44,025 nt of DNA, from NCBI GenBank assembly GCA_937902425.1, contig CALFNB010000384.1:1-44025 (forward strand), read 5' to 3'. Of the stretch, positions 18,606 to 27,414 are shown piece by piece (positions within the stretch are counted from its first letter, which is position 1; the number at the start of each line of letters is the position of its first letter). A model generated the notes under the pieces. It did no database searches. It saw nothing but the letters and a program-made list of their open reading frames with translations, and was not told the DNA's origin. A program made the position numbers and the translations under genes. The stretch comes from an uncultured Acetobacteraceae bacterium (lineage in GTDB: Bacteria; Pseudomonadota; Alphaproteobacteria; Acetobacterales; Acetobacteraceae).

Positions 18606-18978
18606 GCGGCTTTCACAACCTGATCCGATTGGTTCGGGGGATGACCTTGGAAAGCCGACTGGCGGAAACCCGACCGGCGGGACAGCCTCCCGCCATTTCG
18701 CCGCCGGGCACCCAGCCGCGGATGGCCATTTCCCGGGCAACCCAATCATCCCGGGCGCCGTGCTGCTGCGTGAAATCATCGCGGCGGTCCGCTCCACCGA
18801 CGACGCGGCGGCCGGATGGGACATCCGTTCCGCGAAATTCCATCGGCCGGTCCGCCCAGGGGACACGGTGGTCATATGCTGGACGGCGCGAGCGGGTGGA
18901 GATGTCAGATTCTCGTGCTCGCTCGCCGGCGCCGAACGGCCGGCCGTGACCGGCGCGCTGCATCCGCGGAAACCGTGA
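18598..18978 (+). CDS. 3-hydroxyacyl-ACP dehydratase-like hotdog protein (ApeI-like)
   Basis: About 126 residues. It has the FabZ/FabA-type hotdog core motif GHFPGNPIIPGAVLLREI, followed by KFHRPVRPGDTVVICW. In aryl-polyene systems the ApeI-type subunit pairs with the ApeP-type subunit (27408-27869 here) to remove water from the 3-hydroxyacyl-ACP. The start is uncertain: GTG 18598 has AAGGG about 9 nt upstream and overlaps the AMP-ligase stop by 8 nt, whereas ATG 18577 in the same frame would add seven residues. The first 35 residues are low-complexity (GKPTGGNPTGG) and unlike the family. Its TGA overlaps the GTG start of the acyltransferase gene. Confidence 0.75.
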   Translation: MIRRLSQPDPIGSGDDLGKPTGGNPTGGTASRHFAAGHPAADGHFPGNPIIPGAVLLREIIAAVRSTDDAAAGWDIRSAKFHRPVRPGDTVVICWTARAGGDVRFSCSLAGAERPAVTGALHPRKP

Positions 18979-19886
18979 GTCGCCGCGCCGCCGCGCCAGC
19001 ACGCGAGGAATGGGCAACGCGGCGGGAACGCGGTTCGCTCACCCTGATCGCGCTGATCGTCTGGATCACGTTGCGCCTTGGGCGTTCCGCGGCGCGGCTC
19101 CTGCTGGCTCCGGCCTGTGCCTATTTTTACTTCTGCGCGCCGAAAGCTCGCGCGGCGTCGCGGGCCTGGCTGACGCGCGCGCTCGGGCGTCCGCCGGCCC
19201 CGGCCGATGGCTGGCGCCATATCTGGTGCTTCGCCTCCTGCGTGCTCGATCGTGTCCTGCTGCTGAATGACCGCACGGATTTGTTTGAAATCAGTCTGCA
19301 CGGCGCGGACGTCCTGGCCGGCGTTCGCGCGCGCCACGGCGGCGGGTTCCTGTTCGGCGCGCATATCGGCAGCTTCGAGGTCATGCGCACCATGGCTCGC
19401 GCTCTGGGCGACACGCGCGTCACCCTGGTCATGTACGAGGACAACGCACGCAAGACGAACCAGGTACTGAACGCGATCAACCCGACGCTGGGGATCGAGA
19501 TCATCGGACTGGGCCGGCCCGGGTCGATGATCGCGGTCAAGGAGCGGCTCGAGGCAGGCCACCTGGTTGGCATTCTGGCGGATCGCGCCCTGGACGGCGA
19601 ACGAACGTTGAGCCTGCCGTTTTTAGGCGAACCAGCGCGCTTTCCCGTGGGACCATTCCGTCTGGCCGCGATCCTGCAGCGGCCCATCGTGTTCATGGCC
19701 GGGCTGTATCGCGGCGGCGCGCGCTACGACATTCATTTCGAAGTGATCGCCGAACCCGACGCGGTGTCCGGCGAGCCCTCCGATCAGGCGATCGAGCGAA
19801 CGATGCGGCGTTACGTGGCGCGGCTTGAGCATTACTGCCGGGTGGCGCCGTATAATTGGTTCAATTTTTACGACTTCTGGGGGTGA
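18975..19886 (+). CDS. LpxL/HtrB-like lysophospholipid acyltransferase family protein
   Basis: A 303-residue membrane-associated acyltransferase of the LpxL family. The catalytic HX4E motif is present as HIGSFE (H130, E135), with the substrate-site segment GHLVGILADRALDGERTLSLPFLGEPARFPVGPFRLA and an N-terminal helix (SLTLIALIVWITLRLGRSAARLLLAPACAYFYF). Proteins of this type are regular members of aryl-polyene and xanthomonadin clusters, where they are thought to join the polyene to the lipid anchor. The GTG at 18975 overlaps the preceding stop as GTGA and gives a normal family length. The gene ends the first tight block of the cluster; a 393-bp gap follows. Confidence 0.85.
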   Translation: MSRRAAAPAREEWATRRERGSLTLIALIVWITLRLGRSAARLLLAPACAYFYFCAPKARAASRAWLTRALGRPPAPADGWRHIWCFASCVLDRVLLLNDRTDLFEISLHGADVLAGVRARHGGGFLFGAHIGSFEVMRTMARALGDTRVTLVMYEDNARKTNQVLNAINPTLGIEIIGLGRPGSMIAVKERLEAGHLVGILADRALDGERTLSLPFLGEPARFPVGPFRLAAILQRPIVFMAGLYRGGARYDIHFEVIAEPDAVSGEPSDQAIERTMRRYVARLEHYCRVAPYNWFNFYDFWG

Positions 19887-20039
19887 GGGCCACGCCTCCG
19901 GCCCGCGAGAGTCCAACTGTTGCGGGAGGCGGCAATCCGCGTCATGCTGTCTTCACCGCGAACGAACAGGCCGTTCGCCGGGGGGAGTCCAGGCGCGGGA
20001 GCGATGCGCGATCGGCCGCTTCATCCAGGAGATGTTGAT

Positions 20040-20215
20040 ATGGGTGTCCTTGACAGATATGAATTCTACAAGTCAGCGATAACTGGTTATATGAACTGCT
20101 CGCCATGTGGCCGGGGTTGTACCTCGGATGCGGTGAACAAGGCGCCACATGGGGATTTGAATATTTGTTTGTTTTTAATGATCCGAAAAAGACGATAGAG
20201 GCGCTTGGAAACTAA
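20040..20215 (+). pseudogene. Small frameshifted gene of unknown function
   Basis: In the gap 19887-20279 a ribosome binding site (AGGAG, about 8 nt spacing) precedes ATG 20040. This frame reads MGVLDRYEFYKSAITGY. At 20088-20092 the sequence is TATAT; removing two bases joins it to a second frame that continues YELLAMWPGLYLGCGEQGAT, then WGFEYLFVFNDPKKTIEALGN and a TAA stop at 20213-20215. The joined product would have about 57 residues and reads like real protein on both sides of the break. The stretch is clearly AT-richer than its surroundings. I do not recognise the family. The rest of the gap holds nothing I can name. Confidence 0.45.
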
Positions 20216-20279
20216 GTTGGTCCCCGACCAGATCTGATTTGGACATGACATCGAACCCGATCGGCCTGGTCTGGACCGG

Positions 20280-20873
20280 ATGACTCGCCGTCTGATCGTG
20301 GCGCTTGCCATGCTGAGTGCCGCCGCGCTCCCGGCACCGGCTCAGCACGCCGCTCCGGCACCGGCATGGAGCCTGCCCGTGCTCATGGCCACCATGCATG
20401 ATGTGCGTTCATCGACAGCACGCTTCGTCGAGACGAAATATTTTCATCTGCTGAACCAGGCGCAGCGATCCTCCGGCCAACTGATCTACGTCGCACCCAA
20501 TTACATGCGAAAAGCCACGGCCGAGCCACGCCAGGCGCGGCTGACGATCAATGGCGACCGGCTGACGATCGAACAGCAAGGCGAACGGACCCGGGAAGTT
20601 TCGTTGCAGGATTATTCCGAAATCGGTCCCCTGGTGGAAAGCGTCCGGGCGACGCTCGCCGGAGACCTCGCCGCCCTGACCCGATATTTCACCACCACGC
20701 TGGAGGGTGGCGCGGATAACTGGACGCTGACCTTGACGCCCAGGGAACCGAGGCTGCGCGAGCTGGTGGCGGCGATCCGCATTCAGGGTGAGCGCAATGC
20801 GATAAGCGACGTCCAGACGTTGGAGGCCGACGGCGACCGGACCGACATGGCTGTCTTGCCCGATTCGAAATGA
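20280..20873 (+). CDS. LolA-like outer-membrane lipoprotein carrier
   Basis: A 197-residue periplasmic protein. An N-terminal signal peptide (MTRRLIVALAMLSAAALPAPAQ) is followed by a LolA-type fold: LPVLMATMHDVRSSTARFVETKYFHLLNQAQRSSGQLIYVAPNYMRKAT matches the start of LolA domains (a helix, then antiparallel strands with the S/FxE and GxLxYxxPxxL pattern). LolA paralogues occur next to the MMPL exporter in aryl-polyene clusters, probably carrying the lipid-like product across the periplasm. The stop overlaps the MMPL start (ATGA, 20870-20873), so the two are coupled. No clear ribosome binding site is seen before ATG 20280. Confidence 0.8.
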   Translation: MTRRLIVALAMLSAAALPAPAQHAAPAPAWSLPVLMATMHDVRSSTARFVETKYFHLLNQAQRSSGQLIYVAPNYMRKATAEPRQARLTINGDRLTIEQQGERTREVSLQDYSEIGPLVESVRATLAGDLAALTRYFTTTLEGGADNWTLTLTPREPRLRELVAAIRIQGERNAISDVQTLEADGDRTDMAVLPDSK

Positions 20874-23236
20874 ATTCCACCCGTTTGGCCATTATCGCGG
20901 TTTGGATCGCCGTGCTGCTCGCCAGCGGCGCCGTCATCATGAGCACGCGTTTGAGCACCGACATGTCGGCCTTTCTGCCGCGCTCGCCCAACCCGGCGCA
21001 ACAAATCCTGGTCGATCAGCTGCGCGAGGGGGTGGTGTCCCGGTTGATCCTGCTCGCGGTCGAGGGCGCGGACCCGGATACGCTGGCCGCGCTGAGCAAG
21101 ACCATCGCTCACGACCTGCGCGCTGGCGCGGAAGCGGGAGGGGGCGGGTTCGGCATCGTGAACAACGGCGAGGCCGACGCGTTCGCGCACGACCGCGACA
21201 TCCTGTGGCGCAACCGCTATTTGCTCAGCCCGGCGGTGACACCTGGGCATTTCGCGCCCGCCGCCCTGCGTGCCGCGCTCGAGAACGATATCAGATTGCT
21301 GAATTCCGACATGGGCATGCTGGTGAAACGCACCATTCCGGCCGATCCCACCGGCGAAATGCTGCGTCTGCTGGACGTGTTCACAACTGAGGCCCATGCG
21401 GAAACCCATGACGGCGTCTGGATGTCACACGACCACAATCGGGCTTTGCTGATGGTACAGACGCTGGCGGCGGGTTTCGACCTCAACGGCCAGGAACAGG
21501 CGCTCGACCGCATCCAAAAAGCGTTCGACGCGGCGCGCCAGGAGGTGCCGGCGGCAACCCAGGCGCGATTGATCGAGAGCGGGCCTCCGGTATTCGCGGT
21601 GCGCACGCGGATCCGCATGAAGCACGACGTGCAGCTTCTGTCGGCGATCGCCACGGTTCTGGTCGCCGTGATCCTGCTGCTCGCTTACCGTTCGGCGCGT
21701 GTGCTGGTGCTGGCGCTGTTGCCCGTGCTCAGCGGCATCGTCAGCGGCATCGCGGCGGTCAGCCTGGGGTTCGGCTTCGTGCACGGCATCACGCTTGGCT
21801 TCGGCGTCACGCTGATCGGCGAGGCCGTGGACTACGCGATCTACCTGTTCACGCAGACCGCTCAGGGGGCCGCGCCGGCCGCGACCTTGAAGCTGATCTG
21901 GCCGACGCTGCGGCTTGGGATGCTGACATCGGTGTGCGGCTTCAGCGCCATGCTGTTTTCGAGTTTTACCGGATTCGCCCAGTTGGGACTGTTCACGATC
22001 GTCGGGCTGCTGGTGGCGCTGGCCGTCACGCGATGGGTGCTGCCGGCGCTGCTGCCCGCGCGATCCCCGTTTCGCGGCGCGACGATGTTCGCCATTCCGC
22101 TGCTCGCGTTGATGCGCCAGGCGAGAATGGCCCGTTTCGCGGTGTTGGGTCTGGCTCTGCTGGCCGCCCTCGCACTGGTCTTGCATAAAGGCCGCTATTG
22201 GGAGGATGAGCTTGCCAGCATGAGCCCACTTCCGGCGGCGGAAAAACGCCTCGACGACCAACTGCGCCGTGAGACCGGTGCCCCGGACGTGCGCTATTTT
22301 CTGGCGGTCGAAGCGGCGGACCGGGAGCAGGCGTTGGTGGCCAGCGAGGAGGTCGCCGCCCGCCTTGACCCACTCGTTACAAACGGAACGATTTCCGGAT
22401 TCGATTTTCCTGGCCGGTTCCTGCCGAGCGAGGCCATGCAAAAGGCGAGACTGGCGGCACTGCCGGATGCGGCCACGTTGTCCGCCGACCTGGCTCAGGC
22501 GGTCGCGAGTACCGCGTTTCGGCCGGACACGTTCGCGCCGTTCCTGACGGATGTCGCCGCCGCGGCTCAGCGACCGCCGCTGAACCGGGCGGATCTGGAT
22601 GAAACCGGTCTGGCGTTACGGCTCGACTCGTTACTGCTGCCGGGTACGCATGGATGGACGGCGCTGCTGCCGCTGCGAGGCGTTGCACATCCCGATTTGC
22701 TCGCGGCCCAGATCGCCGGCTTCGGGGAATCGCATCTGTTGTTGCTTGACCTCAAAACTGAGTCGGACCGGTTGCTGGCCACCTACCTGCACGAGGCACT
22801 GACACTTTCGCTGGTTGGCTGCCTGGTCATCGTGGCCCTTTTGTCGGTCAGCCTCCGCTCCGCCCGGCGTATCGCCGCGGTTTGCCTGCCATTGGGCGCG
22901 GCGGTGATCTGCACCGCGGCATCGCTGCTGGTCGGCAACGGCGTTTTGTCGGTCTTCAATTTGTTCGGCCTGCTGCTGGTTGTCGCCGTCGGTTCCAATT
23001 ACTGCCTGTTTTTCGAGCGTCAGGATCCCGACGATCCCTCGCGCGAACGGATGGTCGCCTCCCTCATGCTCGCCAATCTGTGCACCGTGATCGGGTTCGG
23101 CATCCTGTCCTTTTCGGGCTTTCCCGTGCTGCATGGGATCGGTTCCACCGTCGCGATCGGCGCATTCCTCTGCCTGCTGTTCGGCGCCACGGTAAATGCC
23201 CCCCGGGGAACGCGCCACGACGGCGCGAGGCATTGA
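20870..23236 (+). CDS. MMPL/RND superfamily exporter of the pigment cluster
   Basis: A 788-residue inner-membrane transporter of the MMPL branch of the RND superfamily. It has an N-terminal helix, a first periplasmic domain (about 25-255), a block of helices beginning LLSAIATVLVAVILLLAYRSARVLVLALLPVLSG, a second periplasmic domain (about 440-635), and a second helix block beginning SLVGCLVIVALLSVSLRSARRIAAVCLPLGAAVI. The family segment GVTLIGEAVDYAIYLFTQ carries the conserved acidic and Tyr positions of helix 4. Such exporters with a LolA partner move aryl polyenes toward the outer membrane. It is coupled to the LolA-like gene upstream, and the alpha/beta-hydrolase gene starts directly after its stop. 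Confidence 0.88.
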   Translation: MNSTRLAIIAVWIAVLLASGAVIMSTRLSTDMSAFLPRSPNPAQQILVDQLREGVVSRLILLAVEGADPDTLAALSKTIAHDLRAGAEAGGGGFGIVNNGEADAFAHDRDILWRNRYLLSPAVTPGHFAPAALRAALENDIRLLNSDMGMLVKRTIPADPTGEMLRLLDVFTTEAHAETHDGVWMSHDHNRALLMVQTLAAGFDLNGQEQALDRIQKAFDAARQEVPAATQARLIESGPPVFAVRTRIRMKHDVQLLSAIATVLVAVILLLAYRSARVLVLALLPVLSGIVSGIAAVSLGFGFVHGITLGFGVTLIGEAVDYAIYLFTQTAQGAAPAATLKLIWPTLRLGMLTSVCGFSAMLFSSFTGFAQLGLFTIVGLLVALAVTRWVLPALLPARSPFRGATMFAIPLLALMRQARMARFAVLGLALLAALALVLHKGRYWEDELASMSPLPAAEKRLDDQLRRETGAPDVRYFLAVEAADREQALVASEEVAARLDPLVTNGTISGFDFPGRFLPSEAMQKARLAALPDAATLSADLAQAVASTAFRPDTFAPFLTDVAAAAQRPPLNRADLDETGLALRLDSLLLPGTHGWTALLPLRGVAHPDLLAAQIAGFGESHLLLLDLKTESDRLLATYLHEALTLSLVGCLVIVALLSVSLRSARRIAAVCLPLGAAVICTAASLLVGNGVLSVFNLFGLLLVVAVGSNYCLFFERQDPDDPSRERMVASLMLANLCTVIGFGILSFSGFPVLHGIGSTVAIGAFLCLLFGATVNAPRGTRHDGARH

Positions 23237-23935
23237 ATGGCTGAAGGCGACATGGACACCATTGTTTTCCCCGGACCGTCGGCGGGCAGCGATCGCACCT
23301 TGCTGGTCATGCTTCCCGGCGCGCATGTCGTTCCATCCGATTTCGCGGAACACGGCTTTCTCGACGCTCTGCGCGCACACCCGGCGTACGGCGCGGTCGA
23401 CGCCATGGCCGTGGGGCTGAAACCGGACGACTACCTTGACGGAGATGTCGCCGCGCGCCTGCACGACACGGTGATCGGACCCGCGATGGCTCGGGGTTAT
23501 GCGCGGCTTTGGCTGCTGGGGATCTCGCTCGGCGGCATGGGAGCGCTGCTCTGTGCCCGCGCTCGCCCAGGAACGGTGGATGGCATTATTTTGCTGGCGC
23601 CGTTCCTGGCGACACGCGGCACGATCGCGGAGGTGGTCGCGGCGGGCGGGCTGGAGGCATGGGAGCCGGGCGCGCCGACCAGACCGGACATCGAGCGAGG
23701 GCTGCTTTCGTGGCTCAAATCCAGGCCCTTCGCGGACGGCGGGCAGCCCAGACTGTTGCTCGGCCACGGCACCACGGACCGGTATGCCGACGTGAGCAGG
23801 CTGCTGTACGGGCAGGTGCCGCCGAACCGGATCGCGGTCACCGCCGGAGGTCATGATTGGCCTACCTGGGCCGCGCTGTGGCACCAGCTGCTTGATGCCA
23901 CGCCGTTTGGCGCGGACCGCGAGACCGCGCCTTGA
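23237..23935 (+). CDS. Alpha/beta-hydrolase family protein
   Basis: A 232-residue soluble alpha/beta-hydrolase. The nucleophile elbow is GISLGG (S97), the likely acid is D181 in GTTDRYAD, and the likely base is H206 in GGHDWPTW, all in normal order and spacing; LLVMLPGAH near residue 25 provides the oxyanion-side loop. No signal peptide is visible, so it acts in the cytoplasm. Its ATG abuts the stop of the MMPL exporter, so it is part of the cluster transcript. The usual thioesterase of aryl-polyene clusters is a hotdog protein, which is absent here. This hydrolase could fill the release or trimming step, but that is inference. Confidence 0.78.
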   Translation: MAEGDMDTIVFPGPSAGSDRTLLVMLPGAHVVPSDFAEHGFLDALRAHPAYGAVDAMAVGLKPDDYLDGDVAARLHDTVIGPAMARGYARLWLLGISLGGMGALLCARARPGTVDGIILLAPFLATRGTIAEVVAAGGLEAWEPGAPTRPDIERGLLSWLKSRPFADGGQPRLLLGHGTTDRYADVSRLLYGQVPPNRIAVTAGGHDWPTWAALWHQLLDATPFGADRETAP

Positions 23936-24159
23936 CCGCGCCTGCTTGCATCCGGAGATATCCTGCTTCAGGTTCCGGTCATGCTGGCGATCGGCACGCC
24001 GCACCTGATTACCGGAGACAACTCCTTGAACCGCCGCGGGGCGGCGGGACGGTGTGTGGACCACGCTTACGCCGACGGCGACCAGGCGTGTGTATACAAG
24101 CCCAGACCCCGCGGCCGCACTGAGCCATTCCACCTGACATTCTGGATGCGAACCCACAC

Positions 24160-25431
24160 ATGACTTTTCGGCGCGTGATTGCCTGGGCCGTATGCGCCTC
24201 GATTTGGCTCAGCGGCTGTGCCAACTCAACGTTCAATATGCCCGAGACCAAGATCGACGAAGCGGCCTATGTGTCAGTCTACCCCTGGTACGCGGAATTT
24301 TGCGCCCTGTCGGAGATCGACAAGATACCAGGCTTCGGTGCCGAAATCGTGGCGGGCGGGCCGGGCGGACATTCCGTGCTCTACCTCAATGGCATCTGCC
24401 GGGTGAAAGGCGCGGGATACCCTGTCGTCGCGCTTTGCGTGCCCGGGGACCCGAAGCCAGGCCAGGGCGTCGGACTTAGCGTCAACGACCACTACCGGAA
24501 CGCGAACTGGATCGCCACGGAGGGACGCGATTTTCTGTTTCATGGCGACCTCGCGCCGGGGGAGCCGCTGACCCGTGACGCCTATCTGCGAACGCAGCGG
24601 AAGGCCGCGGCTTTGGGCATCCTCGACGGGGTCGACTTCCATTCCCAGTACTTGGACGATCGGCCCACCACCATGTCCAAAGACGATTTCAAATACGCCC
24701 TGTCGGTCGCGACCGATTACGCGATCGATTTCGGCCGCGACCGTTATTGCGCGCGCGTGCCCCTGGACCGCGCGAAGATGGCCGCCGCGGTAGACTATTT
24801 GAATGCCGTCAACGCGCCTTATCGATCGGGACAGCAGGTCTTCAATTGGAACGTGATGGAGAACAATTGCTCACATCTGGCGCACAACGTGCTGGCGATC
24901 GCCGGCCTGTGGCCGGTTTGGCCCACCGACCGTTGGTTGCTGATCTCCGCGTTCGATTTCCCCACGCCGAAGAACGAGTTCGTCAATCTGACGCGCCGCG
25001 CCAACGACATGCCAATCGCGGACCCTGGTACCCTGTATGACGACGCGACGGCACGCGCCGCGATTCTGCGGCAGGGCTGGATCCAGACCCGGCCAGGGGG
25101 TCTCGTCGAGGCCGAGCACGCGGTCCGGCGAAACGACGTCTACAACACCAAACTCCGACTGATTTTCTTTGACGATCCAATTCTTTTCGGTCACTACCAG
25201 CAGCAGTTCGATGCGATATTCAAAGACTCGCGCTACACTGATCTCCGTGCGAATCTGAACTATTTCTCAAGATTGTATGCCGCCATCCTGGCCGCCGAGG
25301 CCACGACACCGGCGAACGCGGGCGGAGCAGCGGCGTTCCACGCGAAGTACTACCAGACGATCGCCGCCGAGCGCGCGAAACTTGACGAGACGCTCCGGCT
25401 TCTGTCGGCTGTGCCCGGCGAACGATCCTGA
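24160..25431 (+). CDS. Lipoprotein with possible permuted papain-like (His...Cys) domain
   Basis: A 423-residue protein with a clear lipoprotein signal (IWLSGC, lipidated Cys 20), so it is anchored in a membrane facing the periplasm. I do not recognise a named family with confidence. Two segments stand out: GGPGGHSVLYLNGICR (H71) and MENNCSHLAHNVLA (C237). A His early in the chain followed by an NNC(S/T) segment is the order seen in circularly permuted papain/NlpC-P60-like enzymes and DUF4105-type proteins, so a peptidase, amidase or acyltransferase activity is possible. A 224-bp spacer separates it from the hydrolase gene, and the ketosynthase ATG follows its stop by 4 nt. It appears to belong to the pigment cluster. 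Confidence 0.6.
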   Translation: MTFRRVIAWAVCASIWLSGCANSTFNMPETKIDEAAYVSVYPWYAEFCALSEIDKIPGFGAEIVAGGPGGHSVLYLNGICRVKGAGYPVVALCVPGDPKPGQGVGLSVNDHYRNANWIATEGRDFLFHGDLAPGEPLTRDAYLRTQRKAAALGILDGVDFHSQYLDDRPTTMSKDDFKYALSVATDYAIDFGRDRYCARVPLDRAKMAAAVDYLNAVNAPYRSGQQVFNWNVMENNCSHLAHNVLAIAGLWPVWPTDRWLLISAFDFPTPKNEFVNLTRRANDMPIADPGTLYDDATARAAILRQGWIQTRPGGLVEAEHAVRRNDVYNTKLRLIFFDDPILFGHYQQQFDAIFKDSRYTDLRANLNYFSRLYAAILAAEATTPANAGGAAAFHAKYYQTIAAERAKLDETLRLLSAVPGERS

Positions 25432-25435
25432 GCCC

Positions 25436-26620
25436 ATGCGAAACCTTATATTGAGCCATATGTGCATTGCCTCCAGCGTCGGCTTTGGCCAGCAAGCGAC
25501 GCTGTCGGCGCTCGCTTCCGGCCACAGCGGCCTGCTGCCGTGCCATTTCGAAACTGTAACCCTCCCCACCTGGACCGGTGAGATCGAAGCGCTGGACACG
25601 ATCCGGCTGCCGCCGTCACTTGAAACCTTTGACTGTCGCAATAACAAACTGGCGGAACTCACGATCCGTCAGGACGGGTTCGACGATGCGGTCCGCGCCG
25701 CCGTCGAGCGTTATGGCGCGGCGAGGATCGGCCTGTTCGTCGGCACCAGCACCTCGGGCATTCTGCAAACGGAACAGGCCTACCGGAAGCGCGATCCGGC
25801 GTTGCCCGCCTGGTTTCATTACGCGGAGACCCATAACACCTCGTCGCTCGCCGCGTACCTGCGCGTCAGGCTCGGCATCGCCGGGCCATCGTTCGTTGTC
25901 TCCTGCGCCTGTGCATCCTCCGCCAAGGCGTTCGGCAACGCGGCACGCATGATCGCGGCGGGTCTGTGCGACGCGGCCATCGTCGGCGGCGCGGATTCGC
26001 TGTGCCTGACGACGTTGTATGGCTTCCATTCGCTGAACCTGAACGCCCCGGGTCCGTGCCGTCCGTTCGACGTCAACCGCGATGGCATATCGATCGGGGA
26101 AGCCGCCGGCTTCGTCCTGCTCGAACCGATGCGAACAGGCGATCGGACCGACGGCGTGCGACTGCTTGGCATCGGCGAGAGTAACGATGCCCATCACATG
26201 TCGTCACCGCATCCGGAAGGTGTCGGCGCCCGATTGGCGATGGAGCGGGCACTCGCCAGCGCCGGACTGAGACCCGCCGACATCGACTATATCAATCTGC
26301 ATGGGACCGCGACGCGGGTCGGCGATGCGGCGGAGGATGCCGCTGTCAACAGCGTGTTCGGCGATGCCACGGCCCGCGGTTCCACCAAGGGCCACACCGG
26401 TCATACGCTCGGCGCCGCCGGGGCCGTGGAGGCGATCATCTCGGCGTTGGCGATCGAGCACGGGCTGTTGCCAGGCAGCCCGCACACCGAAATGATCGAT
26501 CCCGCGTTCCGCGGCCGCTATCAACTCACCAGTGAGCGGGCGCGGGTGGATCGCGTGCTGAGCAACTCCTTCGGCTTCGGCGGCAGCAATTGCAGCCTGG
26601 TTCTGGGCTGCTCGCGATGA
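25436..26620 (+). CDS. Beta-ketoacyl-ACP synthase (ApeO-like ketosynthase)
   Basis: A 394-residue thiolase-fold condensing enzyme. The active site is complete: nucleophile C159 in VSCACASSAKA, H289 in HGTATRVGD, K318 and H323 in TKGHTGHTLGAAG, and the C-terminal NSFGFGGSNCSLVL. It would catalyse decarboxylative elongation with malonyl-ACP. The gene immediately downstream encodes an active-site-free partner, so the two probably form a KS/CLF pair as in aryl-polyene and type II polyketide systems. ATG 25436 is chosen because the family start (LILSHMCIASSVGFG) follows at once and the start lies 4 nt after the lipoprotein stop; a longer frame from 25277 would run inside that gene. Confidence 0.9.
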   Translation: MRNLILSHMCIASSVGFGQQATLSALASGHSGLLPCHFETVTLPTWTGEIEALDTIRLPPSLETFDCRNNKLAELTIRQDGFDDAVRAAVERYGAARIGLFVGTSTSGILQTEQAYRKRDPALPAWFHYAETHNTSSLAAYLRVRLGIAGPSFVVSCACASSAKAFGNAARMIAAGLCDAAIVGGADSLCLTTLYGFHSLNLNAPGPCRPFDVNRDGISIGEAAGFVLLEPMRTGDRTDGVRLLGIGESNDAHHMSSPHPEGVGARLAMERALASAGLRPADIDYINLHGTATRVGDAAEDAAVNSVFGDATARGSTKGHTGHTLGAAGAVEAIISALAIEHGLLPGSPHTEMIDPAFRGRYQLTSERARVDRVLSNSFGFGGSNCSLVLGCSR

Positions 26621-27414
26621 TCAGGGTTTTCGTCGAAGGCATTGGCATCGCGGGACCCGGCCTGGACGGATGGTCCGCCTCGCGTGCCACGCTCGCCGGT
26701 CTGGCGCCGTACGAGCCCGCGCCGTTCGTCCCGCCGCCGGTGGTTTTGCTGCCGCCGGCGGAGCGGCGCCGCGCCGGGACCGCGATCAGGCTCGCGATTG
26801 GCGCCGGACTCGAGGCGCTGATCCAGGCCGGGCGGGATCCGGCGGGCATGGCGATGGTGTTCGCATCCTCGAATGGCGACAGCGATACCGTGCACGAGAT
26901 CCTGTGCGTCCTCGCCACGGATCGGCGCGAGGTGTCACCCACCCGGTTCCATAACTCGGTGCACAACGCGCCGGCGGGGTACTGGGCTGTCGCGACCGGT
27001 TCGCGCGAACCCAGCACCAGTCTCTGTGCATTCGACGACGGCTTCTCCGCCGGCTTGCTGGATGCCGCGGTGCAGGCGACCGTCGACAACCGGCCGGTCA
27101 CGTTGACCGCCTACGACCTGCCCTATCCGGAGCCGCTGCATGGCGTGCGCCCGATCGAGGCGCTGTTCGCCGCCGCACTGGTCCTGACCCCAGAACCGAC
27201 CAACCGGACCATCATCGCGCTCAGCATCGCTCCCGGACGGTCCGGCGGGACCGCGACGGCCATGACGGACAGCAGGCTCGAGCGGTTGCGGCTCGGCAAT
27301 CCCGCGGCGCGCGGCCTGCCCTTGCTTGCCGCGATCGCCCGCGGCGCGCCTGACACGGTCCACCTGACGGCGAGTTTCGGAACAGGTGCCGAAATCGCGG
27401 TCGAGCCGTGTTAG
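26617..27414 (+). CDS. Beta-ketoacyl synthase chain-length-factor-like protein (ApeC-like)
   Basis: A 265-residue protein matching the short ketosynthase-like family (Ketoacyl-synt_2) found in aryl-polyene clusters. It keeps the N-terminal KS half: VFVEGIGIAGPGLDGW, then MVFASSNGDSDTVHEIL, then TRFHNSVHNAPAGYWAVATGSREPSTSLCAFDDGFSAGLLDA, where the catalytic Cys region of a true KS is replaced. The C-terminal catalytic histidines are absent, so it should be a non-catalytic partner of the ketosynthase upstream. Its ATG overlaps the KS stop (ATGA), and its TAG overlaps the GTG of the next dehydratase gene, consistent with stoichiometric co-translation. Confidence 0.82.
   Translation: MIRVFVEGIGIAGPGLDGWSASRATLAGLAPYEPAPFVPPPVVLLPPAERRRAGTAIRLAIGAGLEALIQAGRDPAGMAMVFASSNGDSDTVHEILCVLATDRREVSPTRFHNSVHNAPAGYWAVATGSREPSTSLCAFDDGFSAGLLDAAVQATVDNRPVTLTAYDLPYPEPLHGVRPIEALFAAALVLTPEPTNRTIIALSIAPGRSGGTATAMTDSRLERLRLGNPAARGLPLLAAIARGAPDTVHLTASFGTGAEIAVEPC

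Noticed and set aside
17622-19562. A 646-codon minus-strand open frame opposite the AMP ligase, dehydratase and acyltransferase genes
   Set aside because: The plus strand carries three proteins with intact catalytic motifs; the antisense product is Arg-rich and featureless.
22631-24157. A 508-codon minus-strand open frame opposite the MMPL exporter and hydrolase genes
   Set aside because: It is an antisense shadow: the plus-strand proteins have transmembrane and triad signatures.
23936-24159. A possible extra gene between the hydrolase and lipoprotein genes (63-codon TTG-start frame)
   Set aside because: No convincing start, ribosome binding site or protein-like sequence is visible; treated as spacer.
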